NCBI GenBank assembly: GCA_046760705.1
Contig: JBHIER010000060.1
Span: forward strand, 1 to 11,390
Direction: 5' to 3'
From: JBHIER01 sp046760705 [NCBI: bacterium]
Lineage (GTDB): Bacteria; JBHIER01; G020348925
DNA length: 11,390 bases
Position 1 is the stretch's first letter. Every line of letters starts with the position of its first letter. Made by a program: the position numbers and the translations under genes. Shown in pieces: positions 1 through 7,400 of this stretch. The notes under the pieces are model-generated. The model was not told the DNA's origin and did not search any database. It was given only the letters and a program-made list of their open reading frames with translations.

Positions 1-2811
1 CTCCGACTGCAGCAGTTGGGATTTGAGCTGCTCCCGCTCGGTGATGTCCACATCCATACAAAAAACCTCGACACACTCCCCTTTAGAAAAGACTGGGAAC
101 ATCGTTGAAAATACTGTCCGGACCTCTTCAGATTTCGTTTTCACGGTCCACTCCCTCGGTGGGGTAGCTTTGCCGGATCTCCAGATGTCCTCCAGGGTTG
201 ACACAAACCTATGGGCCTCTTCTCCCTCTAAGAGCAAATCCTGGAGGAGTTTATCTTTCGCTTCCGACTTCGAAAATCCGTAAATCAACTCAGCCGCTCG
301 ATTCCAATGAAGGATTTTTCCTGTTCTGTCGAGCCCTTGAACGGCGACCATCGGCGTCTCCTCAATGGCCATCTCAAATCGCTGCTGGGCTTCCCGCAGG
401 GCCTCCTCCATTCGCACCTGCTCGGTGATGTCGCGCAGAATACCCAATACCTTCACTCCGCTGGTGTCGCCCAGGGAAACGGTGTTAACCTCCACGTCGC
501 GGACCTCACCCCCTTTGGTCAGGGCCTTAAAGGTGTAGCGCGAGGGGAGCTCTTCGCCCCGGCGGCGGGCCTCAGCCCGTCTGGCGATGAGACCCCTGCT
601 TTCTGGAGCCACGGTACGCATGAGGTCAAAGCCCTCGGCGCACACTTCTTGCGCGCTGTAGCCGAGAATCTCCTCGAAACGTGAGTTGACAAAACTGAAA
701 CGTTTGCCCTCCACGAGATAAATGGCATCATTGGCATGCTCCACCAGGGTGCGGTATTTCTCCTCGCTCTCCTGTAGCGCCTCCTCAGCCCGCTTGCGCT
801 CAGTGATGTCTCTTAAAATAGCCAGAATTGTTGATTTATTCTTGTAGACAAATGCTTTTGAAGAAGATACTTCAATAAAAAGTTTTGTACCGTCTTTTTT
901 CATACCCCTAAAAACATAATGGTTTGGTACTTTTATGTCTTTAAATCTTTTTTTGGCTCTTTCTTCGATTAATGATCGATCTTCCGGAGCAACTACTTCT
1001 AACAAGCTTTCTCCAATAAGTTCCTCTCTTTTGTAACCAAATATCTTGCAATAGGCATCATTAACATAAATTATCCTGCCGTCCTGAGCCATCGCGACTC
1101 CGTCAACAGGATTTTTTGCGATATGCCTGTATTTTTCTTCTGACTCCCGCAACGCCTCCTCCGCCCGCTTGCGCATCAATGCTTCCACAAAAGCCACAGA
1201 TAGGCTTTCCACAGCCTCTTGATCAGCAGGGTCATAACCCGTCTCTTTATTAGCCAGGCCGATCATCCCTATCGTCCGGCCTCTATATTTTAACGGTACG
1301 CCCAAGAAAGCGGTTATCTTCGGATGACCTTCGGGAGTCCCGACGCTATCAGGATGGGAGGTAGGGTCGTTGACTATCAGGGATTTTTCGTCTTTGAGTA
1401 CTCTGCCCCAGACGCCGCGAATCTCCATGTCTTTAATCATCGCCACTGCATTCAACTTAGGAATTCGACATGCATCCCAACCTGGATCGCTTAGGGCGAT
1501 GGTATCAAAACGCCCGGCCTCATTCACTTCACCGATAAATCCAAACTTGCTCCCGGTTAACTCTTCAGCTACGGCAAGACACGTGCGGGCCACCTCTTCA
1601 TCGGTTTCACAGGTCAACGTCTCTCGAAACACCCTGTTGATCGCATCCAGCACAGCACTTTGCCTGCGGATTCGCTCCTCCGCCTGTTTTCGCTCGGTGA
1701 TATCTCTGAATATGTTCACCACGCCTTCCACTCTGCCGTTCTTTTTAATGAACCTGGTCCCAACTTCCAGAAAAACTTTATTGCCGTTTTTATGCCTAAG
1801 TTCCAGCTCGACCATACTCACGGGTTTACCCGCTCTGATCGTATCTCTGAAAAGCTTAGCTATTCCTGGTAAATCCTTCGGCCCAAGGACTCCGACCTCA
1901 GTGAAGTTCTTCCCTATTACTTCATCCCGCTTGTAACCTAAGAAATCCTCAACCCTTTTGTTTACATCGAGTATCTTGCCATGTTTATCTACGTAAGTAA
2001 TCATGTCAGTGACTTTTTCAAAAATTGTCCTAAATTTCTCCTCGCTCTCCCGCAATGCTTCATCCGCCTGCACCCGCTGAGTGATATCCCGGGCAATTCC
2101 ACAGAGTCCAATAATTTCACCTCGAGAATCCCGCAGAGGCGTCTTAACAACGTGGAACGTTTTCGGAACTCCTCCCACCGGTTTCCTATGTTCTATGTTC
2201 AGGATATCCCCTTTAAGAACCCGGAGATCGTCCTGGCGGATGTGGGACGCTGCCTCTTTCCCGAAAAGGTCCTCATCGGTCTTTCCAATAAGTTCTTCGG
2301 CTGGCAGTTCAAAGAGCCGCTCCATGGCAGGATTGACCTCCGTATATCTTAGCGAACAATCCTTGATGAAGATCGAATCTTGAGCCGTCTCGAAGATAGC
2401 CCGGAACCTCTCCTCGCTCCTCCTCAATTCCTTTTCCATCTTATGCTTATAAAGGGCCATTTCAATCGCAGTGCGCAGCTCTTTCTCTTCGAAGGGTTTG
2501 ATGATATAGCCATAAGGCTCTGCTACCTTTGCTCTCTCTAGCGTCTTATCATCCGCATAGGCTGTGAGAAAGATAACCGGAATATGGAGACGGTCGCGGA
2601 TCTGCCGAGCTGCCTCGATGCCGTCCATCTCTTCTCTCAGCAAAATATCCATTAACACCAGATCGGGGTTTGTCTCTCTCGCTTTTTTAAGGGCTCCTTT
2701 GCCCGAAGCGGCAACTCCGGCAATCCCATATCCGAGATGGCTCAACCTATTTTGTATGTCTTTGGCCACAATTCTTTCATCCTCAACGATCAAAATCTGA
2801 GCCTCTGCCAT
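1..2811 (-). CDS. REC-PAS-PAS-GAF-PAS-PAS-PAS signalling protein, 3' end beyond the window
   Basis: The frame is open from an ATG at 2811 to base 1 (937 codons) with no stop, so the C-terminus lies outside. Residues 1-125 form a response-regulator receiver: acidic pair E10-D11, phospho-acceptor D55 in LVLMDILL, T83 in FLTAY and K105 in IIKPF. There follow PAS domains at about 132-250 and 252-375, a GAF domain at about 385-545, and PAS domains at about 557-675, 682-800 and 805-925, joined by near-identical linkers of the RDITERK-AEEAL-ESEEKYR type. No histidine kinase core is visible; by family habit one (HisKA or HisKA_2 plus HATPase) would follow the last linker, but this is inference. The gene begins 4 bases after the propeller histidine kinase stop codon, with AAGGAGC 7 bases before the ATG, so the two are likely translationally coupled and the REC domain is the natural phosphate acceptor for that kinase. 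It is probably cytoplasmic: no membrane segment is seen. Confidence 0.93.
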   Translation of the reverse strand, partial: MAEAQILIVEDERIVAKDIQNRLSHLGYGIAGVAASGKGALKKARETNPDLVLMDILLREEMDGIEAARQIRDRLHIPVIFLTAYADDKTLERAKVAEPYGYIIKPFEEKELRTAIEMALYKHKMEKELRRSEERFRAIFETAQDSIFIKDCSLRYTEVNPAMERLFELPAEELIGKTDEDLFGKEAASHIRQDDLRVLKGDILNIEHRKPVGGVPKTFHVVKTPLRDSRGEIIGLCGIARDITQRVQADEALRESEEKFRTIFEKVTDMITYVDKHGKILDVNKRVEDFLGYKRDEVIGKNFTEVGVLGPKDLPGIAKLFRDTIRAGKPVSMVELELRHKNGNKVFLEVGTRFIKKNGRVEGVVNIFRDITERKQAEERIRRQSAVLDAINRVFRETLTCETDEEVARTCLAVAEELTGSKFGFIGEVNEAGRFDTIALSDPGWDACRIPKLNAVAMIKDMEIRGVWGRVLKDEKSLIVNDPTSHPDSVGTPEGHPKITAFLGVPLKYRGRTIGMIGLANKETGYDPADQEAVESLSVAFVEALMRKRAEEALRESEEKYRHIAKNPVDGVAMAQDGRIIYVNDAYCKIFGYKREELIGESLLEVVAPEDRSLIEERAKKRFKDIKVPNHYVFRGMKKDGTKLFIEVSSSKAFVYKNKSTILAILRDITERKRAEEALQESEEKYRTLVEHANDAIYLVEGKRFSFVNSRFEEILGYSAQEVCAEGFDLMRTVAPESRGLIARRAEARRRGEELPSRYTFKALTKGGEVRDVEVNTVSLGDTSGVKVLGILRDITEQVRMEEALREAQQRFEMAIEETPMVAVQGLDRTGKILHWNRAAELIYGFSKSEAKDKLLQDLLLEGEEAHRFVSTLEDIWRSGKATPPREWTVKTKSEEVRTVFSTMFPVFSKGECVEVFCMDVDITEREQLKSQLLQSE
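811..1080 (-). other. AT-rich PAS module inside the large sensor gene
   Basis: This segment encodes roughly residues 578-667, the core of the third PAS domain. By hand count about 85 of 270 bases are G or C (about 31 percent), whereas 541-660 in the next PAS domain has about 81 of 120 (about 68 percent). The reading frame is intact across both borders. The right edge of the repeated linker (sequence of the type cgctcagtgatgtct) coincides with the composition change, which fits domain replacement by recombination between linker repeats. Confidence 0.7.
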
Positions 2812-2815
2812 TACG

Positions 2816-5800
2816 TCAGCTCCTTCTAAAGAGGTATCTGTCTCCTCCGAACGTAATCATAAATTTGGTGCCACCCTTTTTCTGGAGTTCGATATTCCCC
2901 TCGAGCTGTTCCACCAACATATTCACCAATTGCAGCCCTAAGGAATCTGTGTTTCGAAAGTCCAACTCCTCCGGGAAACCGACCCCATTATCTCGAACTG
3001 TCAGGGTCAACTGTTTTGTCTTATTAGGGTGCAGATCGACAATGATTTTGCCTTTGTTCCCATCGGGGAAGGCGTGTTTCAGAGCATTGGCCACCAGTTC
3101 ATTGATGATCAGTCCGCACGATATTACCGTGCCCGTGTCCAGAAAGACATTCTCAGCGTCTATTTTCAATCCAATCAGCTTCGGATCCACTCTGTACGAA
3201 CGAAACAGGTAACCGGTCAAGTCCCTGACATACTCCCCAAAGTCTATTCTCGTCAGGTCGTTAGATCGGTATAAGGTTTCGTGGATAAGGGCCATAGAGT
3301 GGACCCGGTCCTGACTGTCCTTAAAGAGTTCGCGGATCTGTTTATCCTTGATATGATCGGATTGCAGATTGAGCAGACTGGAGATCACCTGCAAATTGTT
3401 CTTGACCCGGTGATGGATTTCCTTCAAGAGCACCTCCTTCTCGCCCAGTGATGCTCTGAGCCTCTCTTTTGACAGTCGTAATTCTTTGGTTCTTTCGTTC
3501 ACTTCCTTTTCTAATCGTGAGGAGTAACGCCTTTCTGCAAAATACCTCTGAATGCTGTAACCGGTCAGACCAATCAGTGACAGGGATATCATGTAAAACC
3601 ACCACTGTTGCCAGAAAGGCTTTCGAATGAAGATTTCGGGAGAGGAGACTATCTCGCTCCACACACCTTCTGCGTTTCTTGCCTGGAGGTGAAAACGATA
3701 ATGGCCCGGATTAAGATTTGCAAAGCTTATCATTCGGCGATGACTTCTTCTTTCCACAAACCAATCCTGGTAAAGCCCTTCGAGCCTGGCTTTGATGGTA
3801 ATGTCGTTTTCATCAATAAAAGAGATCACTCTGAAGCGAAAGAGCAGGTCATTCAGATTATGTTTCAATTTACAACTGCTCTGGAGAGGAAATTCTTTGC
3901 CGGAGGCTTCGGCGTGCAACAGTTCAACGATAGGGGGAGAAATATAAGAACAGTCAAATTCTTCTTGATAGCAGGAGACGCCCCTGTCCGTTCCAATCCA
4001 CACCCGGCCCTGACTGTCAACGAATCCGGCGGCTCTGTTGGTCTCCTGTCCGGCCAGCCCCTGGCGAACGGTGTATTGCCGAGCATTCAGTCCATCCCAG
4101 CGGAAGACCCCGTTATCGGTGCCGAACCAGAGTCGCCCTTCTGAGTCTTCAATAATCAAGTAAACAGGCCGATCAATCTGAAAATTACCTGCTCTAAATT
4201 TTGTCAACGTATCATTGGCAAGCGAAAACAATCCCCCTAATGATCCCACCCAAACGCTTCCTTGACTGTCGGCGAGGATGGAATAGGTGCTGTTGTTTCT
4301 CTTGCTTTGCGGATCTAAGTACTGCTTCCACCTGTTGTCTCTGCGGACATAGACTCCGTCTGATATGGTGGCTAAGTAGATTGAACGGTCTGGCCCCTCA
4401 ACTACTCTCCGCACCCTCGGGCGAGAGAGACCCTCCATCTTTACGGAAACAAATTTTTCGCCCTCAAGAGTAAAAAGTCCCTGCTGTCCTCCAGCCCACG
4501 CTCTTCTCGAAGAGTCTACCATTACAGAGAAGAGTTGTCCTTGAAGACCTTGTTCTCTCTGATACCAGGTGATGGTTCCAGTCTTGTCGATTCTGGCCAC
4601 TCCAAGGCTCGTGGCGGCGGCCCAAACATTTCCCTCGGTATCCTTTCGCAGATCCATCACCCGGGCATCCTTAGGAGTACTAATTCTATCTTCTGAGAAT
4701 GCGTATCTGCAAATTTTGCCATCATTAAGAAAAGTGAGGCCGCAGTTGTGTCCCAACACCATCGTCCCTGGTTCAGCCTCAACAACGGCCGTAACCTCAT
4801 CCTCCAACAAGCCATTCTCCTTGGAGTAATTGGCAAAGCGCATACTGGGGATTTTGCTCACCCCCTGAAGTCCTGCAATCCACAGATTATTCTCCCGATC
4901 GAGGAGCATCGAAGTGGCTCCCATAGCAATGAGACCACTCTCCGGGCCGAGATACCTGATGGCGCCATCGTCTCTTCCGATATGGAAGATGTCGGCGAGA
5001 CTCCCCCAATAGAGGCCACCATGGGAATCAGGTTGTAGCACCGGCTGAAAATAACTTACAGTTCGTGGGGTTTTGATTGAATCTGAAACAAGGTGGAACG
5101 ACCCATCTTCGGCGTAACCAATCCAGCCCTCTCCCTGAAGCCACACAATCGGTTCTCTGCCTGCCCAAGATGAAGAACTCTCAACGGCTATCCCCATTAT
5201 CTCTAAAGTTGGGGTATTTAGAGCTCTATTCAGGCTATTATCAATCTCCTCTCCCCTCACTCTGGAGAGGCCCTCGCTCGTGGCAACATAGAAATGTCCA
5301 TCGTGAGAGGCCGTGGCGTTTACTGAAGAACTGGGCAACCCATCCTCCTCAGTGATCTGTCTCCATCGGTTGTCTGAAAAAATGTACAATCCATATCCTC
5401 TGGTACCTACCGCCAAAACCGTTCGGTCATTGACGGAAGTCAATTCAAAAGAGGTGACCGATTCCCTTTTTCTAAGGGACTCAAACGGGCTAAGGATAGA
5501 CAACCATTCTGAGCCGTTGAAATACCATATTACTGACTCCGCCATTCTGGTCAATGCCCATACTCTCCCGTGTCCATCGACCTTTATGAACCGAAAATCG
5601 GGATTGGGTAACCCATTGGAAGCCGTGTACGTTTGCCATTCTGAACCATCATAGACAGCTATTCCACCCCTTGTCGCAAACCAGATGCGTCCTGATGAGT
5701 CCTGAGCCATGTCCTTGACAAAAGAATTTGGCAGGCCGTCGTATTCAGTATAAGTATGAACAAGGTAACTCTGGGAGTAAACGTAGTTTGAAAGGATAAG

Positions 5801-5890
5801 CAGTCCCGAAATTATTAAAAGGTGGCAAGCCGCAGCGCGCCTTTTAGTTCCGGACTTTCCATTCTTTAAAATTTCTTTGCCAGGGTACAT
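2816..5890 (-). CDS. two-component propeller sensor histidine kinase (Reg_prop / Y_Y_Y / HisKA_2)
   Basis: A 1024-residue inner-membrane sensor kinase. Residues 19-39 form a hydrophobic signal anchor or signal peptide after KRR. About 45-650 is a periplasmic beta-propeller built from repeats of the kind [28 protein letters not shown] and [14 protein letters not shown]. About 680-755 is a Y_Y_Y beta-sandwich ending in [15 protein letters not shown] membrane helix lies at about 762-782, then a basic coiled coil at 785-822. The HisKA_2 dimerisation/phospho-transfer motif is [11 protein letters not shown], with His826/His827 holding the acceptor. The ATP-binding domain has its N box around Asn930 ([11 protein letters not shown]), G1 at DNGVG (967-971) and G2 at SLGLQLV. 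All catalytic parts are present. The ATG has GAAGG 9 bases upstream. The gene has no receiver of its own; the next gene starts with one, 4 bases later, so phosphotransfer between them is likely. The ligand is unknown; propeller kinases of this kind often sense extracellular carbohydrates, but nothing here shows that. Confidence 0.95.
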   Translation of the reverse strand: MYPGKEILKNGKSGTKRRAAACHLLIISGLLILSNYVYSQSYLVHTYTEYDGLPNSFVKDMAQDSSGRIWFATRGGIAVYDGSEWQTYTASNGLPNPDFRFIKVDGHGRVWALTRMAESVIWYFNGSEWLSILSPFESLRKRESVTSFELTSVNDRTVLAVGTRGYGLYIFSDNRWRQITEEDGLPSSSVNATASHDGHFYVATSEGLSRVRGEEIDNSLNRALNTPTLEIMGIAVESSSSWAGREPIVWLQGEGWIGYAEDGSFHLVSDSIKTPRTVSYFQPVLQPDSHGGLYWGSLADIFHIGRDDGAIRYLGPESGLIAMGATSMLLDRENNLWIAGLQGVSKIPSMRFANYSKENGLLEDEVTAVVEAEPGTMVLGHNCGLTFLNDGKICRYAFSEDRISTPKDARVMDLRKDTEGNVWAAATSLGVARIDKTGTITWYQREQGLQGQLFSVMVDSSRRAWAGGQQGLFTLEGEKFVSVKMEGLSRPRVRRVVEGPDRSIYLATISDGVYVRRDNRWKQYLDPQSKRNNSTYSILADSQGSVWVGSLGGLFSLANDTLTKFRAGNFQIDRPVYLIIEDSEGRLWFGTDNGVFRWDGLNARQYTVRQGLAGQETNRAAGFVDSQGRVWIGTDRGVSCYQEEFDCSYISPPIVELLHAEASGKEFPLQSSCKLKHNLNDLLFRFRVISFIDENDITIKARLEGLYQDWFVERRSHRRMISFANLNPGHYRFHLQARNAEGVWSEIVSSPEIFIRKPFWQQWWFYMISLSLIGLTGYSIQRYFAERRYSSRLEKEVNERTKELRLSKERLRASLGEKEVLLKEIHHRVKNNLQVISSLLNLQSDHIKDKQIRELFKDSQDRVHSMALIHETLYRSNDLTRIDFGEYVRDLTGYLFRSYRVDPKLIGLKIDAENVFLDTGTVISCGLIINELVANALKHAFPDGNKGKIIVDLHPNKTKQLTLTVRDNGVGFPEELDFRNTDSLGLQLVNMLVEQLEGNIELQKKGGTKFMITFGGDRYLFRRS
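2819..2825 (-). promoter_or_regulatory. ribosome-binding site of the REC-PAS gene, inside the end of the kinase gene
   Basis: AAGGAGC on the minus strand lies 7 bases before the ATG at 2811. It overlaps the last sense codons (Arg-Arg-Ser) of the upstream kinase, whose TGA is at 2816-2818. This fixes the start of the downstream gene and implies that ribosomes finishing the kinase can reinitiate on it. Confidence 0.8.
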
Positions 5891-5905
5891 GTTGATCTAC
5901 CTTCA

Positions 5906-5919
5906 AAAAATATATTTTT
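5906..5919. repeat. perfect AT palindrome in front of the propeller kinase gene
   Basis: AAAAATATATTTTT is its own reverse complement and sits 16 bases upstream of the kinase ATG, just outside the ribosome-binding site. The 111-base gap (5891-6001) between the MerR-like gene and the kinase is otherwise unremarkable: I find no convincing sigma-70 or sigma-54 promoter and no terminator in it. The palindrome could be an operator or simply an A/T-rich leader. Confidence 0.35.
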
Positions 5920-6001
5920 AAGTCAGTGTCGTACTCTAAATGTCACATCAAAAATCAATCCTCATCTTACTGAACTCAACCACACATTTTGCCTGTTGCC
6001 A

Positions 6002-6241
6002 TTACGACTCCATCGCCTTTCTGGAGGCCGCCTCCAGGGTATAGCCCTCATCCAAAGAGTCCTTCATCCTTCTCAACTTTCTCAAGTCTTCTCTGGTGTA
6101 CCGTTTGAACCTTCGGGACCCCATCTGGACGTACCTCGGACGCACGATCCCCTTCAGCTCCCAGTAGTACAGTTGCCTGTGGCTAATTCCCAGCCTTTTC
6201 GTCACATCGGAACTGCACAGCAGCGATTTTTTGTCCACCAC
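6002..6241 (-). CDS. short MerR-like winged-helix DNA-binding protein
   Basis: A 79-residue protein from a GTG start. Helix-turn-helix: SSDVTKRLGISHRQLYYWE; wing: a basic stretch with GSRRFKRYTREDL; then a short helix (RKLRRMKDSLDEGYTLEAASRKAM). This matches the N-terminal DNA-binding half of MerR-family regulators. The long dimerisation coiled coil and effector domain of classical members are absent, so it resembles the small MerR-type/excisionase-like proteins. I prefer the GTG at 6241 because GGAGG lies 7 bases before it and the HTH then starts where it usually does. An in-frame ATG at 6283 (93 residues) has no ribosome-binding site and adds an unrelated leader. The gene lies just downstream of a sigma-54-type element and 111 bases before the propeller kinase, so it may head that transcript. 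Target and ligand are unknown. Confidence 0.8.
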   Translation of the reverse strand: MVDKKSLLCSSDVTKRLGISHRQLYYWELKGIVRPRYVQMGSRRFKRYTREDLRKLRRMKDSLDEGYTLEAASRKAMES

Positions 6242-6318
6242 CTGAACGCCTCCGTACAAATCTAACAAACTCCTCTGAAACATTATACACCAATGTCTGA
6301 ACCTTTATAGGCTGATAT

Positions 6319-6335
6319 AGCAATTTTCATGCCAG
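6319..6335 (-). promoter_or_regulatory. sigma-54 (RpoN) -24/-12 promoter in front of the MerR-like gene
   Basis: On the minus strand the sequence reads CTGGCATGAAAATTGCT. Against the textbook consensus YTGGCACGRNNNTTGCW it differs at only one base (T for C after GGCA). GG and GC are separated by exactly 10 bases. Transcription would start near 6309, about 25 bases before the ATG at 6283 and about 68 before the preferred GTG at 6241. Sigma-54 promoters need an activator bound upstream; candidate dyads lie at 6426-6493. Confidence 0.65.
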
Positions 6336-6425
6336 TTGCGCCACTGGCCGCCCACGATAACCGCCACGAGTGAGCAAGATATGGGGAATCAATGAGATAG
6401 AAACAATTTTTCCGGGTAGAAACCT

Positions 6426-6493
6426 TTCCCCGGGGGGGAATGTCAACGAGGGATGGGGGACAATAACAGCAGTCCCCTGGGTCATTTCACCCA
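6426..6493. repeat. three adjacent GC-rich inverted repeats (possible activator sites)
   Basis: First dyad: TTCCCC at 6426-6431 with GGGGAA at 6435-6440. Second: GGGGAC at 6456-6461 with GTCCCC at 6472-6477. Third: TGGGT at 6478-6482 with ACCCA at 6489-6493, directly abutting the second. All arms are perfect. They lie about 90 to 175 bases upstream of the sigma-54 element, the usual distance for enhancer-binding-protein sites. Alternatively the second and third dyads could be weak hairpins after the 63-residue gene, but no T-run follows, so an intrinsic terminator is unlikely. The rest of 6284-6540 shows no gene. Confidence 0.4.
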
Positions 6494-6540
6494 TGTGTGG
6501 TCATTTGCAGGTGTGGGAGTCCGGGGGGCCTGGGATTGGA

Positions 6541-6732
6541 CTATCTGCCGAAGCCACTCAGCCATTTGACAAGGAAGAGAACGACCACAAAGACGATGAA
6601 AAGCCAAAGGATGTAATGCGTCTTAATCGGCTCTTTTCGCCGGTATTTGCGAAAGTTGAATCGGGGTCCCTCGGAATCGCCTTTCCCTTTCCGGCGAATC
6701 GAAAATCGGCGCGGACGTGATAATCTTCTCAT
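6541..6732 (-). CDS. small basic single-pass membrane protein (63 residues)
   Basis: ATG at 6732 with GGAG about 9 bases upstream, TAG at 6541-6543. Residues 1-38 are extremely basic (RRLSRPRRFSIRRKGK, FRKYRRKEPIK); residues about 39-58 are one hydrophobic helix (YILWLFIVFVVVLFLVKWL); a short SGFGR tail ends the protein. By the positive-inside rule the N-terminus should stay in the cytoplasm. Codon use is ordinary and the gene is clearly not a shadow. I do not recognise the family. The ATG overlaps (ATGA) the stop of the reading frame that continues from the broken pRiA4b ORF-3-like gene upstream. Two identical palindromes lie 28-72 bases before its start and could control it. Function unknown; possibilities include a modulator of a membrane kinase or a small stress protein, neither shown by the sequence. 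Confidence 0.7.
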   Translation of the reverse strand: MRRLSRPRRFSIRRKGKGDSEGPRFNFRKYRRKEPIKTHYILWLFIVFVVVLFLVKWLSGFGR

Positions 6733-6759
6733 TCTTTCTCTCCACGAAAATTAAGATTA

Positions 6760-6773
6760 CACCTACGAGGTGG
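6760..6773. repeat. palindromic repeat, copy nearer the 63-residue gene
   Basis: CACCTACGAGGTGG: inverted repeat CACCT-ACG-AGGTG, identical to the copy at 6791-6804 and 31 bases away start to start. It lies in the leader of the 63-residue membrane protein gene. It may be an operator half of a pair or an RNA hairpin. Confidence 0.75.
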
Positions 6774-6783
6774 CGTCTCCGCC
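6772..6783 (-). repeat. GC hairpin with GNRA-type loop between the twin palindromes
   Basis: On the minus strand the sequence is GGCG-GAGA-CGCC, a perfect 4-bp stem closing a GAGA loop, which belongs to the stable GNRA class. It overlaps the last two bases of one palindrome and lies between the two copies, so a transcript of this leader could form three hairpins in a row. Confidence 0.45.
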
Positions 6784-6790
6784 GTTATTC

Positions 6791-6804
6791 CACCTACGAG
6801 GTGG
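6791..6804. repeat. palindromic repeat, distal copy
   Basis: CACCTACGAGGTGG again; with the base before it, CCACCT-ACG-AGGTGG gives a 6-bp perfect stem. It is identical to 6760-6773. The 31-base period equals about three turns of B-DNA, placing both palindromes on the same face of the helix. Confidence 0.75.
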
Positions 6805-6811
6805 AAAATTG

Positions 6812-7027
6812 GGAATGGCATTCCTATCCTTATTCTCTCGCCAGTAGAGGGACAATACATCTCAAATTCATGAAGGTGGTAATCTTGCCAGCCCATTGCA
6901 TCTTGAATAGCAACATGTAGATCCCAAAATGTGTACGTTTCTGGGACCTGAATCCGCCGCCAAATAGGCGGCCTAATACCTCTCAGGGCAACTTTAATTG
7001 GAAAACCCTATCAAATTTCTTTTTTAT
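6812..7027 (-). pseudogene. broken pRiA4b ORF-3-like gene (N-terminal part only)
   Basis: The minus strand encodes a clear match, from memory of the family, to the N-terminus of pRiA4b ORF-3-like proteins: ALRGIRPPIWRRIQVPE, then TYTFWDLHVAIQDAMGW, then QDYHLHEFEM and GERIRIGMP. It is inactivated three ways. The codon after AGGAGGAG and 7 bases is ATA (7025-7027), where ATG is expected before KKKFDRVFQL. Between FQLK and VALRG the frame slips by one base in an A-run (TTAAAG where TTAAAAG would keep frame). After about 70 residues similarity ends, whereas intact members run to roughly 170-200 residues. The continuing frame passes through the twin palindromes and stops in TGA at 6729-6731. The family is common on plasmids and mobile elements; its biochemical role is unknown. 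Confidence 0.8.
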
Positions 7028-7047
7028 TGTGACTCCTCCTCATGTCT

Positions 7048-7053
7048 ATTATA
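7048..7053 (-). promoter_or_regulatory. candidate -10 box of the broken ORF-3-like gene
   Basis: TATAAT on the minus strand, about 20 bases before the start-position ATA of the remnant and just ahead of its AGGAGGAG. No good -35 box is found 16-18 bases upstream. The rest of 7028-7169 contains no gene I can recognise. Confidence 0.3.
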
Positions 7054-7169
7054 AACAGCTCTATCTTTGTAGACACTCTTCACGTCTGGGAAACGCATTT
7101 TTCCTGACGTGCCGGTCGGTTCCTTTATCCTTTACTCTGGAAAAACCGCTCTTGCAAACCTTCGCATCT

Positions 7170-7400
7170 CTAGAACAGGTTTCTCTTCTTAACATAATCA
7201 CCTTTATCATTATGTTTATCGCTCATAGCGGCGTAAATTTCAGTGCTCTTTGAACTTTTGTGGCCCAATGACTCCTCAACATATCCTGAATCTGTCCCCC
7301 CCTTCACTAAATGAATGTCTCTTTCAGTGCACTCTCAATGATTGCTTCTTCAGTTCTTGTAGAAATATGTTTCTCTGCTCAATTCTAAGGACCGTAGAAG
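7170..7400 (-). pseudogene. remnant of a tyrosine recombinase (phage-type integrase), C-terminal part
   Basis: Two minus-strand frames together rebuild the catalytic end of a tyrosine recombinase. The first gives RNIFLQELKKQSLRVH, a TGA, then KRHSF (RHSF at 7309-7320), parallel to the family pattern with VHTLRHSFATHLLEGGTD. After a frame change the second gives IHLVKGGTDSGYVEESLGH, then KSSKSTEIYAAMSDK (LGHKSS at 7251-7268), parallel to the usual RYIQELLGHKSSKTTEIYTHVS. The Arg-His of the RHSF box, the His of LGH and the catalytic Tyr of EIY can all still be read, but the stop, the frameshift and the absence of an N-terminus mean no active enzyme. The last frame ends at TAG 7170-7172. The 5' border is blurred and lies between about 7375 and the kinase stop codon at 7428. 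It reads in the same direction as, and 140 bases before, the ORF-3-like remnant, suggesting a decayed mobile element. Confidence 0.75.

Noticed and set aside
1370-1936. Plus-strand open frame of 188 codons
   Set aside because: It is antisense to the GAF/PAS region of the minus-strand sensor gene, has low-complexity Ser/Leu-rich content and no family resemblance.
3608-4144. Plus-strand open frame of 178 codons
   Set aside because: It lies wholly opposite the propeller/Y_Y_Y part of the kinase gene, whose minus-strand protein is unmistakable.
6441-6446. Perfect TTGACA (minus strand) as a sigma-70 -35 box
   Set aside because: No acceptable -10 box is found 16-19 bases downstream; the sigma-54 element closer to the gene is a better promoter.
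6370-6720. Plus-strand open frame of 116 codons opposite the small membrane protein and the dyads
   Set aside because: Its only support is length. The minus-strand 63-residue gene has a ribosome-binding site and sensible topology, while this frame runs through the GC-rich dyads with no motif.
6957-6973. Strong hairpin GCCGCC-AAATA-GGCGGC as a transcription terminator
   Set aside because: No T-run follows on either strand, and it falls in the PPIWRR codons of the ORF-3-like remnant, so coding content explains it.
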